The notes under the pieces: model-generated | Databases searched by the model: none | The model's input: only the letters and a program-made list of their open reading frames with translations | Told to the model about the DNA's origin: nothing | Shown here: one piece after another, positions 17,362-25,217 of the stretch | Numbering within the stretch: position 1 is the stretch's first letter | How the letters are laid out: each line of letters opens with the position of its first letter | Assembly (NCBI RefSeq): GCF_016908595.1 | Contig: NZ_JAFBEC010000001.1 | Location: 434,001-498,000, forward strand | DNA: 64,000 nt | Direction: 5' to 3' | Source: Geomicrobium sediminis | GTDB taxonomy: Bacteria; Bacillota; Bacilli; Bacillales; Marinococcaceae | Made by a program: the position numbers and the translations under genes

Positions 17362-18419
17362 GAATAACTCCCCCTAATTGAGTTTGCATGCTTAATGAGT
17401 TCAGTTGCCATATCACCATAAACTTTGAAACGAGCATCTTGAGTCTGACCTTTTTTCCAACGATAGTAAATTTGTTGAACAATCACGGCGAGCTTGAAAT
17501 GGGCAAATACTTGATAAAAATGAATATGATCAAGGTTACGACCTGTTTTCTTCGCGTAGCGTTCAATAAGGTCGCGCCGGTTGTAAAAACCGTCATGAGT
17601 CGTCACCGATTGGAATCCAGCTCGAATGCCAGGTGGGTCATTCGGTTCAGCCCAATAACCGAGGGCAACACCTAAATCAAAGAGCGGGTCTCCAATAGTC
17701 GCCATCTCCCAGTCTACAACTGCATTGACTTGCTCATAACCTTCGGAAAACAACATGTTATTCAACTTGAAATCGTTATGAATGACCGTCGCTTCACCGT
17801 CAGGCGGTATTTCACGGATCATCCACGCCCGTAACTCTTCGAATCCTGGTACGTCTTCGGTTTTCGCTTTCTCATAACGCTTAAGCCAACCTTCGACTTG
17901 TCTTTTGGTAAATCCTTCTGGATGCCCAAACTTCTCAAGGCCACCTGTTGTAGGATCTACTTGGTGTAACTCCGCAAGCAAATCGATAAAGCGTTCTGAG
18001 ACACGATTTGCTTCTTCTCTGGAGGGAACAATCTCGCTATCTTTACTGTCTAAAACGATTCCATGCTTTCTCTCCATGACATAAAAGGTTACGTCCATCA
18101 CATCCGTTCCTTCGCCAAGAACGAGTGGCCTCGGTGCGTAAGGAAACTTCGGTGATAACGCTTTTAGCAAGTTGTGCTCTCGTAACATGTCATGTCCTTT
18201 TGCTGGAAGTGGACCAAACGGAGGACGCCTCAACACCGCTTCAAACGAATCACTTTCAAGCAAATACGTTAAGTTCGAAGCTCCAGCCGGAAACTGGCGA
18301 ATGGTTAGTGTTTCATCTTGAGGGAACTCCGGTAAAGACTTCCTCAAAAATGATACGATTGCATCTTCATTCAACTCTTCTCCAGAGCGAACGGCGATCG
18401 TTTCACGTTGTTCACTCAT
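17358..18419 (-). CDS. APH-family phosphotransferase (ACAD10/11 kinase-domain type)
   Basis: A 353-residue aminoglycoside-phosphotransferase-fold kinase: [13 protein letters not shown] is the Brenner motif with catalytic Asp and Asn, and [17 protein letters not shown] the metal-binding segment. The N-terminal part [17 protein letters not shown] contains the nucleotide loop. The start at 18419 follows AAGGAGAGG and lies eight bases inside the ComB-type gene. This family, fused to the dehydrogenase in ACAD10/11 and separate as LvaA in Pseudomonas, phosphorylates the 4-hydroxyl of hydroxyacyl-CoA. Its adjacency to an ACAD10/11-type dehydrogenase makes the same role likely here; antibiotic phosphorylation is unlikely. 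No LvaB-like partner is seen. Confidence 0.88.
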   Translation of the reverse strand: MSEQRETIAVRSGEELNEDAIVSFLRKSLPEFPQDETLTIRQFPAGASNLTYLLESDSFEAVLRRPPFGPLPAKGHDMLREHNLLKALSPKFPYAPRPLVLGEGTDVMDVTFYVMERKHGIVLDSKDSEIVPSREEANRVSERFIDLLAELHQVDPTTGGLEKFGHPEGFTKRQVEGWLKRYEKAKTEDVPGFEELRAWMIREIPPDGEATVIHNDFKLNNMLFSEGYEQVNAVVDWEMATIGDPLFDLGVALGYWAEPNDPPGIRAGFQSVTTHDGFYNRRDLIERYAKKTGRNLDHIHFYQVFAHFKLAVIVQQIYYRWKKGQTQDARFKVYGDMATELIKHANSIRGSYS

Positions 18420-19158
18420 GAACGACCTCTCCTTTCTCCAATACCGCAAGAATTCCCTCATCCGTTGCTTCAACGAGAACATCTTGCGTTCTGAATCCGA
18501 GTACAAAATCGAGAAGATCTTGCATATTCCCATTGACCATCGATCTTCCTACACGACTTTTCGTAACGAGCGAAACGATCTGCTCATCCGAATACTTCCC
18601 TTCACTTGCTAGAATAGCACCATCGTCGAGCTTTACACCATCAAGGTTCAGCTCAGCAATCAAACGACTCGCACACAAGTAGTCTTCCATTGAGAAATGA
18701 CTGCCTGCCCCAGAGCACACGATGACAAGCTCTTCAGGATCACTTCGCTGAATGTAATCCGCGACGTAGTGAACATTGCGAAAGCTACATAACAAACGCT
18801 TGGAAGCAGCAGCTGTCCATTGAATAGCCTTCGTGCCATTTGTTGACAAAAAGACGATACGTTGATTCGAAACAACATCTTCTGTGTAATCCGTCGGCAA
18901 ATGACCGAGGTCAAATTCATCGACAGGGCGACCGCCTTGTTCTCCACCACGAATGACCGAGCCTTCAAGCAACAGCTCTTCACGTAAGGTAGTAGAAGCT
19001 TCAATTGAATCAACCGGATAGACATACTTTGCCCCACGTTCCATCATCGTAATGAGTGTCGTCGTTGCAAGTAATGCATCAATGATGACCGCGGTTTTTC
19101 CTTGCAATAGTTCTGGATCAATTTCTTCTTTGGATAACCATAAACGACATCGCTCCAC
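18412..19158 (-). CDS. ComB-family (2-phosphosulfolactate phosphatase-like) protein
   Basis: A 248-residue protein of the ComB fold: TAVIIDALLATTTLITMMERGAKYV corresponds to the conserved N-terminal Asp/Arg region, GGEQGGRPVDEFDLGH to the central signature, and FLSTNGTKAIQ to the STNGT motif. ComB removes phosphate from 2-phospho-3-sulfolactate in coenzyme M synthesis, but bacilli make no coenzyme M and ComA is absent here. Notably ALLATTT replaces the more usual VLRATST, losing the Arg. The GTG start follows GGAGGTG and it is the first gene of operon 2, upstream of a hydroxyacyl kinase. A phosphatase acting on a phospho-hydroxyacid of this pathway is a reasonable guess, not shown. Confidence 0.75.
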   Translation of the reverse strand: MERCRLWLSKEEIDPELLQGKTAVIIDALLATTTLITMMERGAKYVYPVDSIEASTTLREELLLEGSVIRGGEQGGRPVDEFDLGHLPTDYTEDVVSNQRIVFLSTNGTKAIQWTAAASKRLLCSFRNVHYVADYIQRSDPEELVIVCSGAGSHFSMEDYLCASRLIAELNLDGVKLDDGAILASEGKYSDEQIVSLVTKSRVGRSMVNGNMQDLLDFVLGFRTQDVLVEATDEGILAVLEKGEVVHE

Positions 19159-19184
19159 GTTGACACCTCCGCACCCTTTTTAAT

Positions 19185-19201
19185 TGCAAAATTAATGCCA
19201 A
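19185..19201 (-). promoter_or_regulatory. sigma-54 (-24/-12) promoter of operon 2
   Basis: Minus-strand TTGGCATTAATTTTGCA has GG-N10-GC spacing and near-consensus -24 and -12 elements. It is 27 bp from the ComB start, so the leader is very short. Confidence 0.85.
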
Positions 19202-19242
19202 TAACAAGACTGACAAATCAGTATATTCAATCCAGCAATAGA

Positions 19243-19274
19243 TTCATTTATGAATTCTCTAACTCAATTTCGAA
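19243..19274. promoter_or_regulatory. tandem activator-type sites upstream of operon 2
   Basis: A perfect TTCATTTATGAA (19243-19254) and a degenerate CTCAATTTCGAA (19263-19274) are centred exactly 20 bp apart. The proximal centre is about 50 bp upstream of the -24 GG, the same geometry as at operon 1. Confidence 0.65.
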
Positions 19275-19335
19275 TTCTAGGTTTCATCATAATCTAAAAC
19301 GGGTATTACAAATTGACTAAAAAGGAGGTTTCGCT

Positions 19336-19788
19336 ATGGGAAACATCTACGATGAAGTGGATTTCGACAATACAGACTTCCGAAAGCAGCCTGATAAATA
19401 CCGAGTTGGTCGTGGTGAACAAGGCGTGCTAATGGTCGAACCATACAAAAGTGAACTTCTTCCGAATTGGCGATTCAAGACCCCTGAGATTGCCCAAGCA
19501 TCCGCAGATGAGATTTACAACCAATACTTATCGTATAAAGAACAAGCGGATTTCGTCGGCATGGACATGGCACGGAAATACTTACAAATGGGCTATACAA
19601 GAGCAAGGCGGTATGCTAACTATCCTGGTGGCAAGAAATACAACGCGGATGGCGAACGAAATGAACGATCCATTGATGAACAAAAGGCAAAAGCAGCATC
19701 AATTTTCGAAGAGAAATGGAAATTGGTTCGTGAAGATGAAAACTATTTAAAGAAAAAGCACGAACACCAAACGCAATATGGATCATGA
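19336..19788 (+). CDS. DUF4385 family protein
   Basis: A 150-residue soluble, charged protein with no signal peptide or membrane segment. The central block VEPYKSELLPNWRFKTPEIA...ADFVGMDMARKYLQMGYTRARRYANYPGGKKY is characteristic of DUF4385, a family found in bacteria, archaea and phages with no known function. The start has AAAGGAGG at ideal spacing. It is divergent from operon 2 and shares its control region, and a small membrane protein gene follows 26 bp downstream. Family identification is good; I cannot assign a role. Confidence 0.75.
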   Translation: MGNIYDEVDFDNTDFRKQPDKYRVGRGEQGVLMVEPYKSELLPNWRFKTPEIAQASADEIYNQYLSYKEQADFVGMDMARKYLQMGYTRARRYANYPGGKKYNADGERNERSIDEQKAKAASIFEEKWKLVREDENYLKKKHEHQTQYGS

Positions 19789-19814
19789 CTTACCTTCAAT
19801 GACCGAAAAGGAGT

Positions 19815-20021
19815 GTGCCGTTTATTAAAAAGGAAAACAGGTCGATCCACTATCTCAACCTTACTTTACTCTTCTTCACACTACTCGCGTTTTCCTTCTT
19901 TGCTTACACGACTCTTCCAACCGGCCAAAACTGGCTGGTCTCCATCTTATTCGCCATGGTCGTGACGACCTTCGCAGCCTTTACCCCTTTCGGTACAAAA
20001 ACGAAAAAGAGTGAGCAGTAA
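19815..20021 (+). CDS. small two-helix membrane protein, unknown
   Basis: A 68-residue frame with two hydrophobic segments (LNLTLLFFTLLAFSFFAYTTL and WLVSILFAMVVTTFAAFTPF), the second followed by a basic tail. It follows the DUF4385 gene at 26 bp on the same strand. The only in-frame start after the upstream stop is GTG 19815, which sits almost on top of AAAAGGAG, so initiation might instead use ATT 19824 or be inefficient. Not recognised; the hydrophobic pattern and clean terminator-like hairpin at its end favour a real gene. Confidence 0.5.
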   Translation: MPFIKKENRSIHYLNLTLLFFTLLAFSFFAYTTLPTGQNWLVSILFAMVVTTFAAFTPFGTKTKKSEQ

Positions 20022-20032
20022 ACACTGCTCAC
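20011..20032. terminator. hairpin between convergent genes
   Basis: GTGAGCAGT-AAAC-ACTGCTCAC is a perfect 9-bp stem between the converging small membrane gene and the ParR-like gene. It lacks a strong T tract on either strand, so it may be a weak bidirectional terminator. Confidence 0.45.
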
Positions 20033-20040
20033 TCACTCAC

Positions 20041-20382
20041 TTACTTCCTACCAAACAATGCACCTTTGTCAACAAACCCTGCCCAATCGTCGTCTTCATC
20101 GTCCGCAAACGGAGATGGAATATGACGTTGTTCAGGTCGATTCGTTACCTTCGGTGTAGGCGCTTCAACTTCTTCAGGTTTCGTCGTTTGCGCTTCTTGG
20201 AACAAACGCATTAACTCATTCGCATTGTCAAAACTACGGATGTCAACATTTCCTAAATGCTGTTGCATTAACTGAACCGCAAAAGACAATGAATCACGAA
20301 TGTTTTTTTGGGAGTCAAGCCACTCATTAATCTTCTCGGCATTTTCTTCTTTATTTAATTTCCAAGTGTAGCTGTTTCTCAT
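20041..20382 (-). CDS. ParR-like DNA-binding partner of ParM
   Basis: A 113-residue protein. The N-terminal half, YTWKLNKEENAEKINEWLDS followed by QKNIRDSLSFAVQLM, looks like the ribbon-helix-helix of ParR proteins from Gram-positive actin-type segregation systems. The C-terminal half is proline/acid rich and ends in DDEDDDWAGFVDKGALFGRK, a tail suited to capture filament ends. It lies 10 bp downstream of the ParM homologue on the same strand, as parR follows parM on plasmids. Similarity is by pattern only; the position after parM is the strongest argument. Confidence 0.65.
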   Translation of the reverse strand: MRNSYTWKLNKEENAEKINEWLDSQKNIRDSLSFAVQLMQQHLGNVDIRSFDNANELMRLFQEAQTTKPEEVEAPTPKVTNRPEQRHIPSPFADDEDDDWAGFVDKGALFGRK

Positions 20383-20392
20383 CGTTCATCAC

Positions 20393-21547
20393 CTATGCGT
20401 AAAGAACTTTTTCGTTTAAGATTCGAAGACCATCAACGTTCATATTAATTGCATACTCTTCTGGAACCCAGATTACTTCAAGCTTCGCATCTGCTGCGAA
20501 TTCAATGAGATCTTCATAGAGTTCCGTCTTAAATTGAATGCTTCCTCCACCGTATACCATGATGAAGTTCACACGACCAGCTGTTTGTACGACTTTCTCT
20601 TGTACCGCTTCTAGAAGTAAACGAGACTGTGTATACTTCGCTTCCATGAGCTTGTTCACAGCGTCTTTATGAAGTGGGTTGTTACGATCACGGTGAATGT
20701 CCATGAATTGCTGACGGTTTAGATCAAGGTAGCCGCCTACTTCTGACTTGAGCAAGTTGATCGCTTCTTGTGTCGCATGACCGACACCAAAACGTTGACC
20801 ATCACTCAAATCAAGTACTGGGTTCAGCTTCTCTGTGTAGTTAAATTCTGTCGTGCCGTCACCGATATCCACGTGAACGATATTCTTCTCAGCGATTTTC
20901 TTCGGCAACTTGTCCAATTTCTCTTCTGAGATGTTGTAATCATAAAGAGAAACATAGTCTTTTAGAATTTCATGGTTTGCAGCACGTAATGTGTAGAGAG
21001 CTGGAATACCTTCTTGTGTAACGTTCACATCATCAAATGAGACTTGAACGTTCACTTGTTGCTCGCCAACATGAAGGGTTACATGGTGTGAGTGATCGAG
21101 AATACGGCGACGTAATGCTTCTGCCTTCTCATTCGTATGCTCACTAGCTGGAATTGCAGTTGATAGTTTCGCTTTCACTTCCAAGAAGTTAGGAAGGGCA
21201 CCTTGCTCCATGTACTGGTTACGCACTTCATGGCTTGCAACCATCCCAAGCAACATAATGACAGGTAAGTCGTGCTTGTATTTGTTTCCTAGTTTAATAT
21301 TCATGTTCTCAACGTCTGCTGAACGGCTTGCTCTTTCACCGATCATAAACAATCCATCGCGACGAATCGCTTGGCTTGATACGTTTACGAGGAGCTCATG
21401 ATCCAAGTTCAAAATTGACTTCTCAACGTCTAGTTCTAAATTCTCAGGCTTAGAAAACAAGCGTTTAATGACCGAAGGTTGCTTAAGAAATTGATCATTA
21501 ATGTACATTTTCGTTTCTGAGTTTCCAAGATCCGCTGCTATTAGCAC
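20393..21547 (-). CDS. parM: ParM/StbA-type actin-like ATPase
   Basis: A 384-residue actin-fold ATPase: phosphate-1 loop IAADLGNSETKMY, phosphate-2 loop VHVDIGDGTTEFNYT and adenosine motif MVYGGGSIQFK. It differs from MreB/Mbl (one of which is encoded at 56125) and matches the ParM/Alp group that pushes plasmids apart. Start GTG 21547 is eight bases after AAGGAG; an ATG eight codons earlier overlaps that ribosome binding site. A ParR-like gene follows. No plasmid replication gene is near and the surroundings look chromosomal, so this is either a co-opted segregation system or a remnant of an integrated plasmid. Confidence 0.85.
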   Translation of the reverse strand: MLIAADLGNSETKMYINDQFLKQPSVIKRLFSKPENLELDVEKSILNLDHELLVNVSSQAIRRDGLFMIGERASRSADVENMNIKLGNKYKHDLPVIMLLGMVASHEVRNQYMEQGALPNFLEVKAKLSTAIPASEHTNEKAEALRRRILDHSHHVTLHVGEQQVNVQVSFDDVNVTQEGIPALYTLRAANHEILKDYVSLYDYNISEEKLDKLPKKIAEKNIVHVDIGDGTTEFNYTEKLNPVLDLSDGQRFGVGHATQEAINLLKSEVGGYLDLNRQQFMDIHRDRNNPLHKDAVNKLMEAKYTQSRLLLEAVQEKVVQTAGRVNFIMVYGGGSIQFKTELYEDLIEFAADAKLEVIWVPEEYAINMNVDGLRILNEKVLYA

Positions 21548-21829
21548 AGTAATCGCTCCTTGTCTATTCATCTAAAAGAAACCTTATAGATTTCTTTTCC
21601 ATTCTTACTAAGGTTTCCCTATACCATATCATACAGAAGTTACCAGTAAAATGCTATGAGCAATTACGAGTAGTTTCTAGTGAATGCTAATAGATTGCCA
21701 AAAGAATCCAAATAGAACTTTACACCTACGAATTGTAGCCATTTTTGTCGAACGATGTTTTTTTACTGTAGGGCATGACGAATCCCTCCGATAGTAAAGA
21801 TAACTACATGTAGACAGGGGTTGCTTACG
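21548..21829. other. intergenic region upstream of parM and chemoreceptor
   Basis: AT-rich 282 bp between divergent genes. It contains an AAAAGAAA...TTTCTTTT inverted repeat (21574-21598) and a GAAACCTTA/TAAGGTTTC pair (21578-21617), but no clear iteron array of the kind expected for a ParM parC centromere. A CCGATAG sequence near 21790 weakly resembles a sigma-D -10 element for the chemoreceptor. Confidence 0.4.
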
Positions 21830-23500
21830 ATGCGTTGGAGGTCTAAGAGCATTACGAGTACTTATATGAAGGTATTCACAGCAATCATGCTTTTCTTTGT
21901 TATTGCCGTCACCGTCGCAACTGGCTGGCAGACCGTAAATCATTTACAGTCCAGTGTACACGACAAATTGTCATCTGAACTTGAACTTGGCTTTGAAGTC
22001 ATCGATTATCAATTCCGAGGACCTTGGTCACTTGATGGCGAACAACTAGTTAAAGGAAACCGCGCTGTTGGAGACGAGTTCGTTGAACACGTAACGTCTC
22101 TTACCGAAGGTGAAGCGTTTCTATTTACGCAAGATCAAACGGTTGCTTCCTCCACCCCAGCGTCTTTTACAGCTGACAATCGTGCGTTCAACACGCTTAT
22201 GCAAGCAGAAGAAACTTACCTAGCTGACCACGACATGAATGGTGAGTCGTACCAATTGCTTTACTCCCCTCTTTATAATGCCAATTCTGAAATGATCGGA
22301 ATGTGGGCAGTTGGCCAATCCACAGAACATATTCAACTTGCCACGATCCAAAACGTATTGCTATTCGTTGTCTCGTTCGTCTTTTTCACCATGATTGTTT
22401 TCATAATATTCTTATTTATTAACCGGGTAATTCAGCGTCGATTCCGCGCCGTCACATATGCATTAGAAGCAGCTGGTGAAGGAGACTTCACCAATGTTCT
22501 TGATGACTCTTCAGCAGACGAGCTTGGACAGCTTTCCAGACATTACAATACTATGAAGAAGAAGTTAGCCGAGTTATTTTCTCATATTCAAGAATCATCT
22601 GAGTCAGTGGCAGCATCGGCCGAAGAGCTGCATGCTAGTTCAGAAGAACTTAGTACAAGTGCGTCTCATACCGCCGAATCGATTTCTTCGATGGCAGAAT
22701 ACAGTGATGAGCAGAAGCAGCACGCAAATCACACGCTCATCAACGCTTCTCAGATGAATCAAACGATTAAAGAAACGTTACGTCGCCTGCAATCAATCGA
22801 GTCACTAACACAAAACGTTCAAACAGCCGCGGAAGAGGGTTCAACAACGATGATCAAAGCAACAAAACAAATGCACATCCTTCATGACCGTAACGAAACG
22901 ACGGCTACGATGATCAATAATCTAAACAGTTATTCGGAAACGATCGAACAGATTGTATCGGTCATTTCAGAAATTGCCGAGCAAACCCACCTTCTTGCGT
23001 TAAATGCAACGATTGAAGCAGCTCGCGCTGGCCATCAAGGAAGAAGCTTTGCCGTTGTTGCTGAAGAAGTCAACAAGTTGGCCACAAATTCTGGGAAAGC
23101 AACAACTGAGATTCGAGAGACGATTTACAAAATCCAATCGGAAATGAACTTATCAAAACAAGCAGTACAGGCCGGAACTGTTGCGATTTCAGATAGTCAA
23201 CAGCAAGTCGAACTAGCAAAAGAACAATTTCAATCGTTACTCGTTCATATCCAATCGCTTGCCACTGATGTAACGAAGATCGAAAACGAGCAACAAGAGA
23301 ATGTCGCTCATGTGACTGCACTTGAACAAGTTGCACAGAAGTCTCTAACTGCCGCACAATCCATCGCTGACTATGCCACACAAGTTGCCGCTGTTGCAGA
23401 AGAACAACATGCAGCAACGGATGAAGTGTCCTCATCAAGTGATGTATTAACACATTCGGCACAAGCAATGCAAACGAGCTTAGCTCGCTTTCAGATGTAA
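21830..23500 (+). CDS. methyl-accepting chemotaxis protein
   Basis: A 556-residue transmembrane chemoreceptor: TM1 at about residues 12-35, an extracellular sensing domain of about 140 residues (single-Cache size), TM2 at about 177-200, a HAMP linker, and a long signalling coiled coil whose hairpin tip is [34 protein letters not shown], matching the conserved CheA/CheW-binding region. The C-terminus lacks a CheR-docking pentapeptide. Start ATG 21830 is preferred to TTG 21821 for spacing from AGGGG. It signals to the flagellar motor; ligand unknown. The next gene is a second, frameshifted receptor. Confidence 0.92.
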   Translation: MRWRSKSITSTYMKVFTAIMLFFVIAVTVATGWQTVNHLQSSVHDKLSSELELGFEVIDYQFRGPWSLDGEQLVKGNRAVGDEFVEHVTSLTEGEAFLFTQDQTVASSTPASFTADNRAFNTLMQAEETYLADHDMNGESYQLLYSPLYNANSEMIGMWAVGQSTEHIQLATIQNVLLFVVSFVFFTMIVFIIFLFINRVIQRRFRAVTYALEAAGEGDFTNVLDDSSADELGQLSRHYNTMKKKLAELFSHIQESSESVAASAEELHASSEELSTSASHTAESISSMAEYSDEQKQHANHTLINASQMNQTIKETLRRLQSIESLTQNVQTAAEEGSTTMIKATKQMHILHDRNETTATMINNLNSYSETIEQIVSVISEIAEQTHLLALNATIEAARAGHQGRSFAVVAEEVNKLATNSGKATTEIRETIYKIQSEMNLSKQAVQAGTVAISDSQQQVELAKEQFQSLLVHIQSLATDVTKIENEQQENVAHVTALEQVAQKSLTAAQSIADYATQVAAVAEEQHAATDEVSSSSDVLTHSAQAMQTSLARFQM

Positions 23501-23505
23501 AGCTA

Positions 23506-23532
23506 ACTGAAACTGCTGTTGTAGTTTTTTAG
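23506..23532 (+). terminator. weak terminator after chemoreceptor
   Basis: A short AAACT/AGTTT stem followed by a T run just after the receptor stop codon. Stem is only about 5 bp. Confidence 0.35.
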
Positions 23533-23684
23533 AAGTTCCCTGCCATAAATTAATGACTTATAGACCAATTGTAGTCAAAATAAATGGTATTAATGTTATT
23601 TATTGAATTATTCGTGTACGGTTGTATATATAGTTTTTTAGTAAGTATATTATTGAATACTAAATATGAAAGGAGGTCATTAAC

Positions 23685-25186
23685 GTGCGCCAAAAGAACC
23701 GGACAATGATTTTGATCACCGCTGTCAGTGTATTGCTTGCCAGCTTCTTGTTTCTAGTCGATGTTGCAGCATGGTCAGACCACCATCACCATCACGTTAC
23801 GATCGAAAATCAGGAAAGCCCGTTAGTTCCTTTTTTGTATGCAATTGTAATCGCTCTCTTTGTTGCAACGTTGCTCGTTCGTGAACCAACCCGAAATGCT
23901 TGGCTACAAACATTGACATTAACATTTACGAGCATGTCAATGATCGCAAGCGGAAATGGCATGGTAGAATATCACTTCTCCGTGTTTGTCATGCTTGCCA
24001 TCGTTGCGTTTTATGGTCAAACGCGGTTTCTACTCGCCTCTGTCTCTCTATTCGCTTTCCAACATGTTGCCGGTTTCTTTTTCTTCCCTTTAGCCGTTTA
24101 CGGGGATTCTAATTACTCGTTTATCATGGTGCTCATGCATTTGTTCTTTGTCGTGCTACTCACAGCAGCACTCTACTTTCAAATCCAATCAAGCAAAAAG
24201 ATGAACCAGACCATTGCAGAAGAGCGTGCAGCAAAACAATCGATTCTACACCAATTGCTTGAAGACATCGACCAAAGCTCAAATCAAGTGACTCAACTGT
24301 CCGATCAAGTTTTTTCACAAGCCATAACGGGCGAACAAGCACATGAGCACATTCATAAACTTCAAGGCGAACTCGTTCAACAAGTGGAACAGCACGTGCG
24401 CGCATCCGAAAACGACCAATCTGAATTACTGCGAATGCAAACTGAAATTGACGATGTCGTCGATGCATTTGTCGGGCTACGTTCTCGTACGAGTCATTCT
24501 GAGAAACGACCGAAAAAACGATACAAGATATTTCAAACGCTACGAAGAGAATGGAAGGGATTGACTCACAGCCTGAAGAGATCGTGAACAGAATCGAACA
24601 ACTCCAGACGATTAGCCAACAAATTGCAAAAGACGTGGAAGATGTGGAAAAGACCGCGCGTCAATCACATATTCTAGCGATTAATACGGGAATTGAAGCG
24701 GCTCACACTCGTGCAGGGAAGCATTTCGCTGTGATTGCTGAAGAAATTCGAAAGCTCGCTGTCTCATCACAGCATACAGGATCTGTCATTGCTAAATCGG
24801 CTCAGTCCATTGAACATGTAGCCACTCGTACGTCGACATTGTTAAAAGAACAAGAACAAACGTTACAAGTAAAAACAGACGCTCTCGTCAACACAGAAAC
24901 ACACCTCGCAACCATGTTCGAAGAAACGAAGCGGTTAGAAGAACGGATTACCGATGGAGAACAGTCGATGAAAGGAATGCAAGTCAAATACGATGATGTA
25001 ACGAAGATGCTTTCAAATCACGTCCATACATACGAAGAACTTCTAAAACGAATCGAAGCTATGATCACCGCTGCTACCGCTCAACACCAACAAAACTTAG
25101 AGAGCACCCAATCGATTCAGCAACTCGTTAATACCGTACAATCACTTAGAACGAACATTCAAACGTTGAACAATGGGATTGATTAA
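23685..25186 (+). pseudogene. frameshifted chemoreceptor with multi-helix membrane sensor
   Basis: Frame 1 (23685-24587, GTG start after AAAGGAGG) encodes about six membrane helices, a His cluster (DHHHHHV) after the first helix, and the start of a coiled coil. Frame 2, open from 24503 to 25186, encodes the rest of a chemoreceptor signalling domain, including ARQSHILAINTGIEAA and GKHFAVIAEEIRKLA. Neither half makes sense alone: the first ends in an unrelated basic tail, the second has no membrane anchor. Joining them needs a -1 shift between about 24495 and 24518, a stretch holding six A (24513-24518). This is a one-base deletion, a sequencing error, or less likely programmed frameshifting. 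The full protein would have about 500 residues. Confidence 0.8.
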
Positions 25187-25206
25187 AGGTGGACGTGCCA
25201 CCTTTA
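25184..25206. terminator. hairpin between convergent genes
   Basis: TAAAGGTGG-ACGTG-CCACCTTTA is a perfect 9-bp stem overlapping the receptor stop codon and close to the carboxyltransferase end. No long T run follows, so strength is uncertain. Confidence 0.5.
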
Positions 25207-25217
25207 ATCGTTAATTA

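Noticed and set aside
17358-18419. Aminoglycoside resistance kinase
   Set aside because: The APH fold is there, but the operon partner is an ACAD10/11-type dehydrogenase, which points to acyl-CoA chemistry.
21548-21829. parC centromere iterons
   Set aside because: Only isolated inverted repeats are visible, no regular direct-repeat array.
24510-24519. Programmed -1 frameshift in the split chemoreceptor
   Set aside because: The A6 run offers only G-AAA-AAA-C in the zero frame, not a proper X-XXY-YYZ heptamer, and I see no stable downstream stem-loop. A one-base deletion is simpler.
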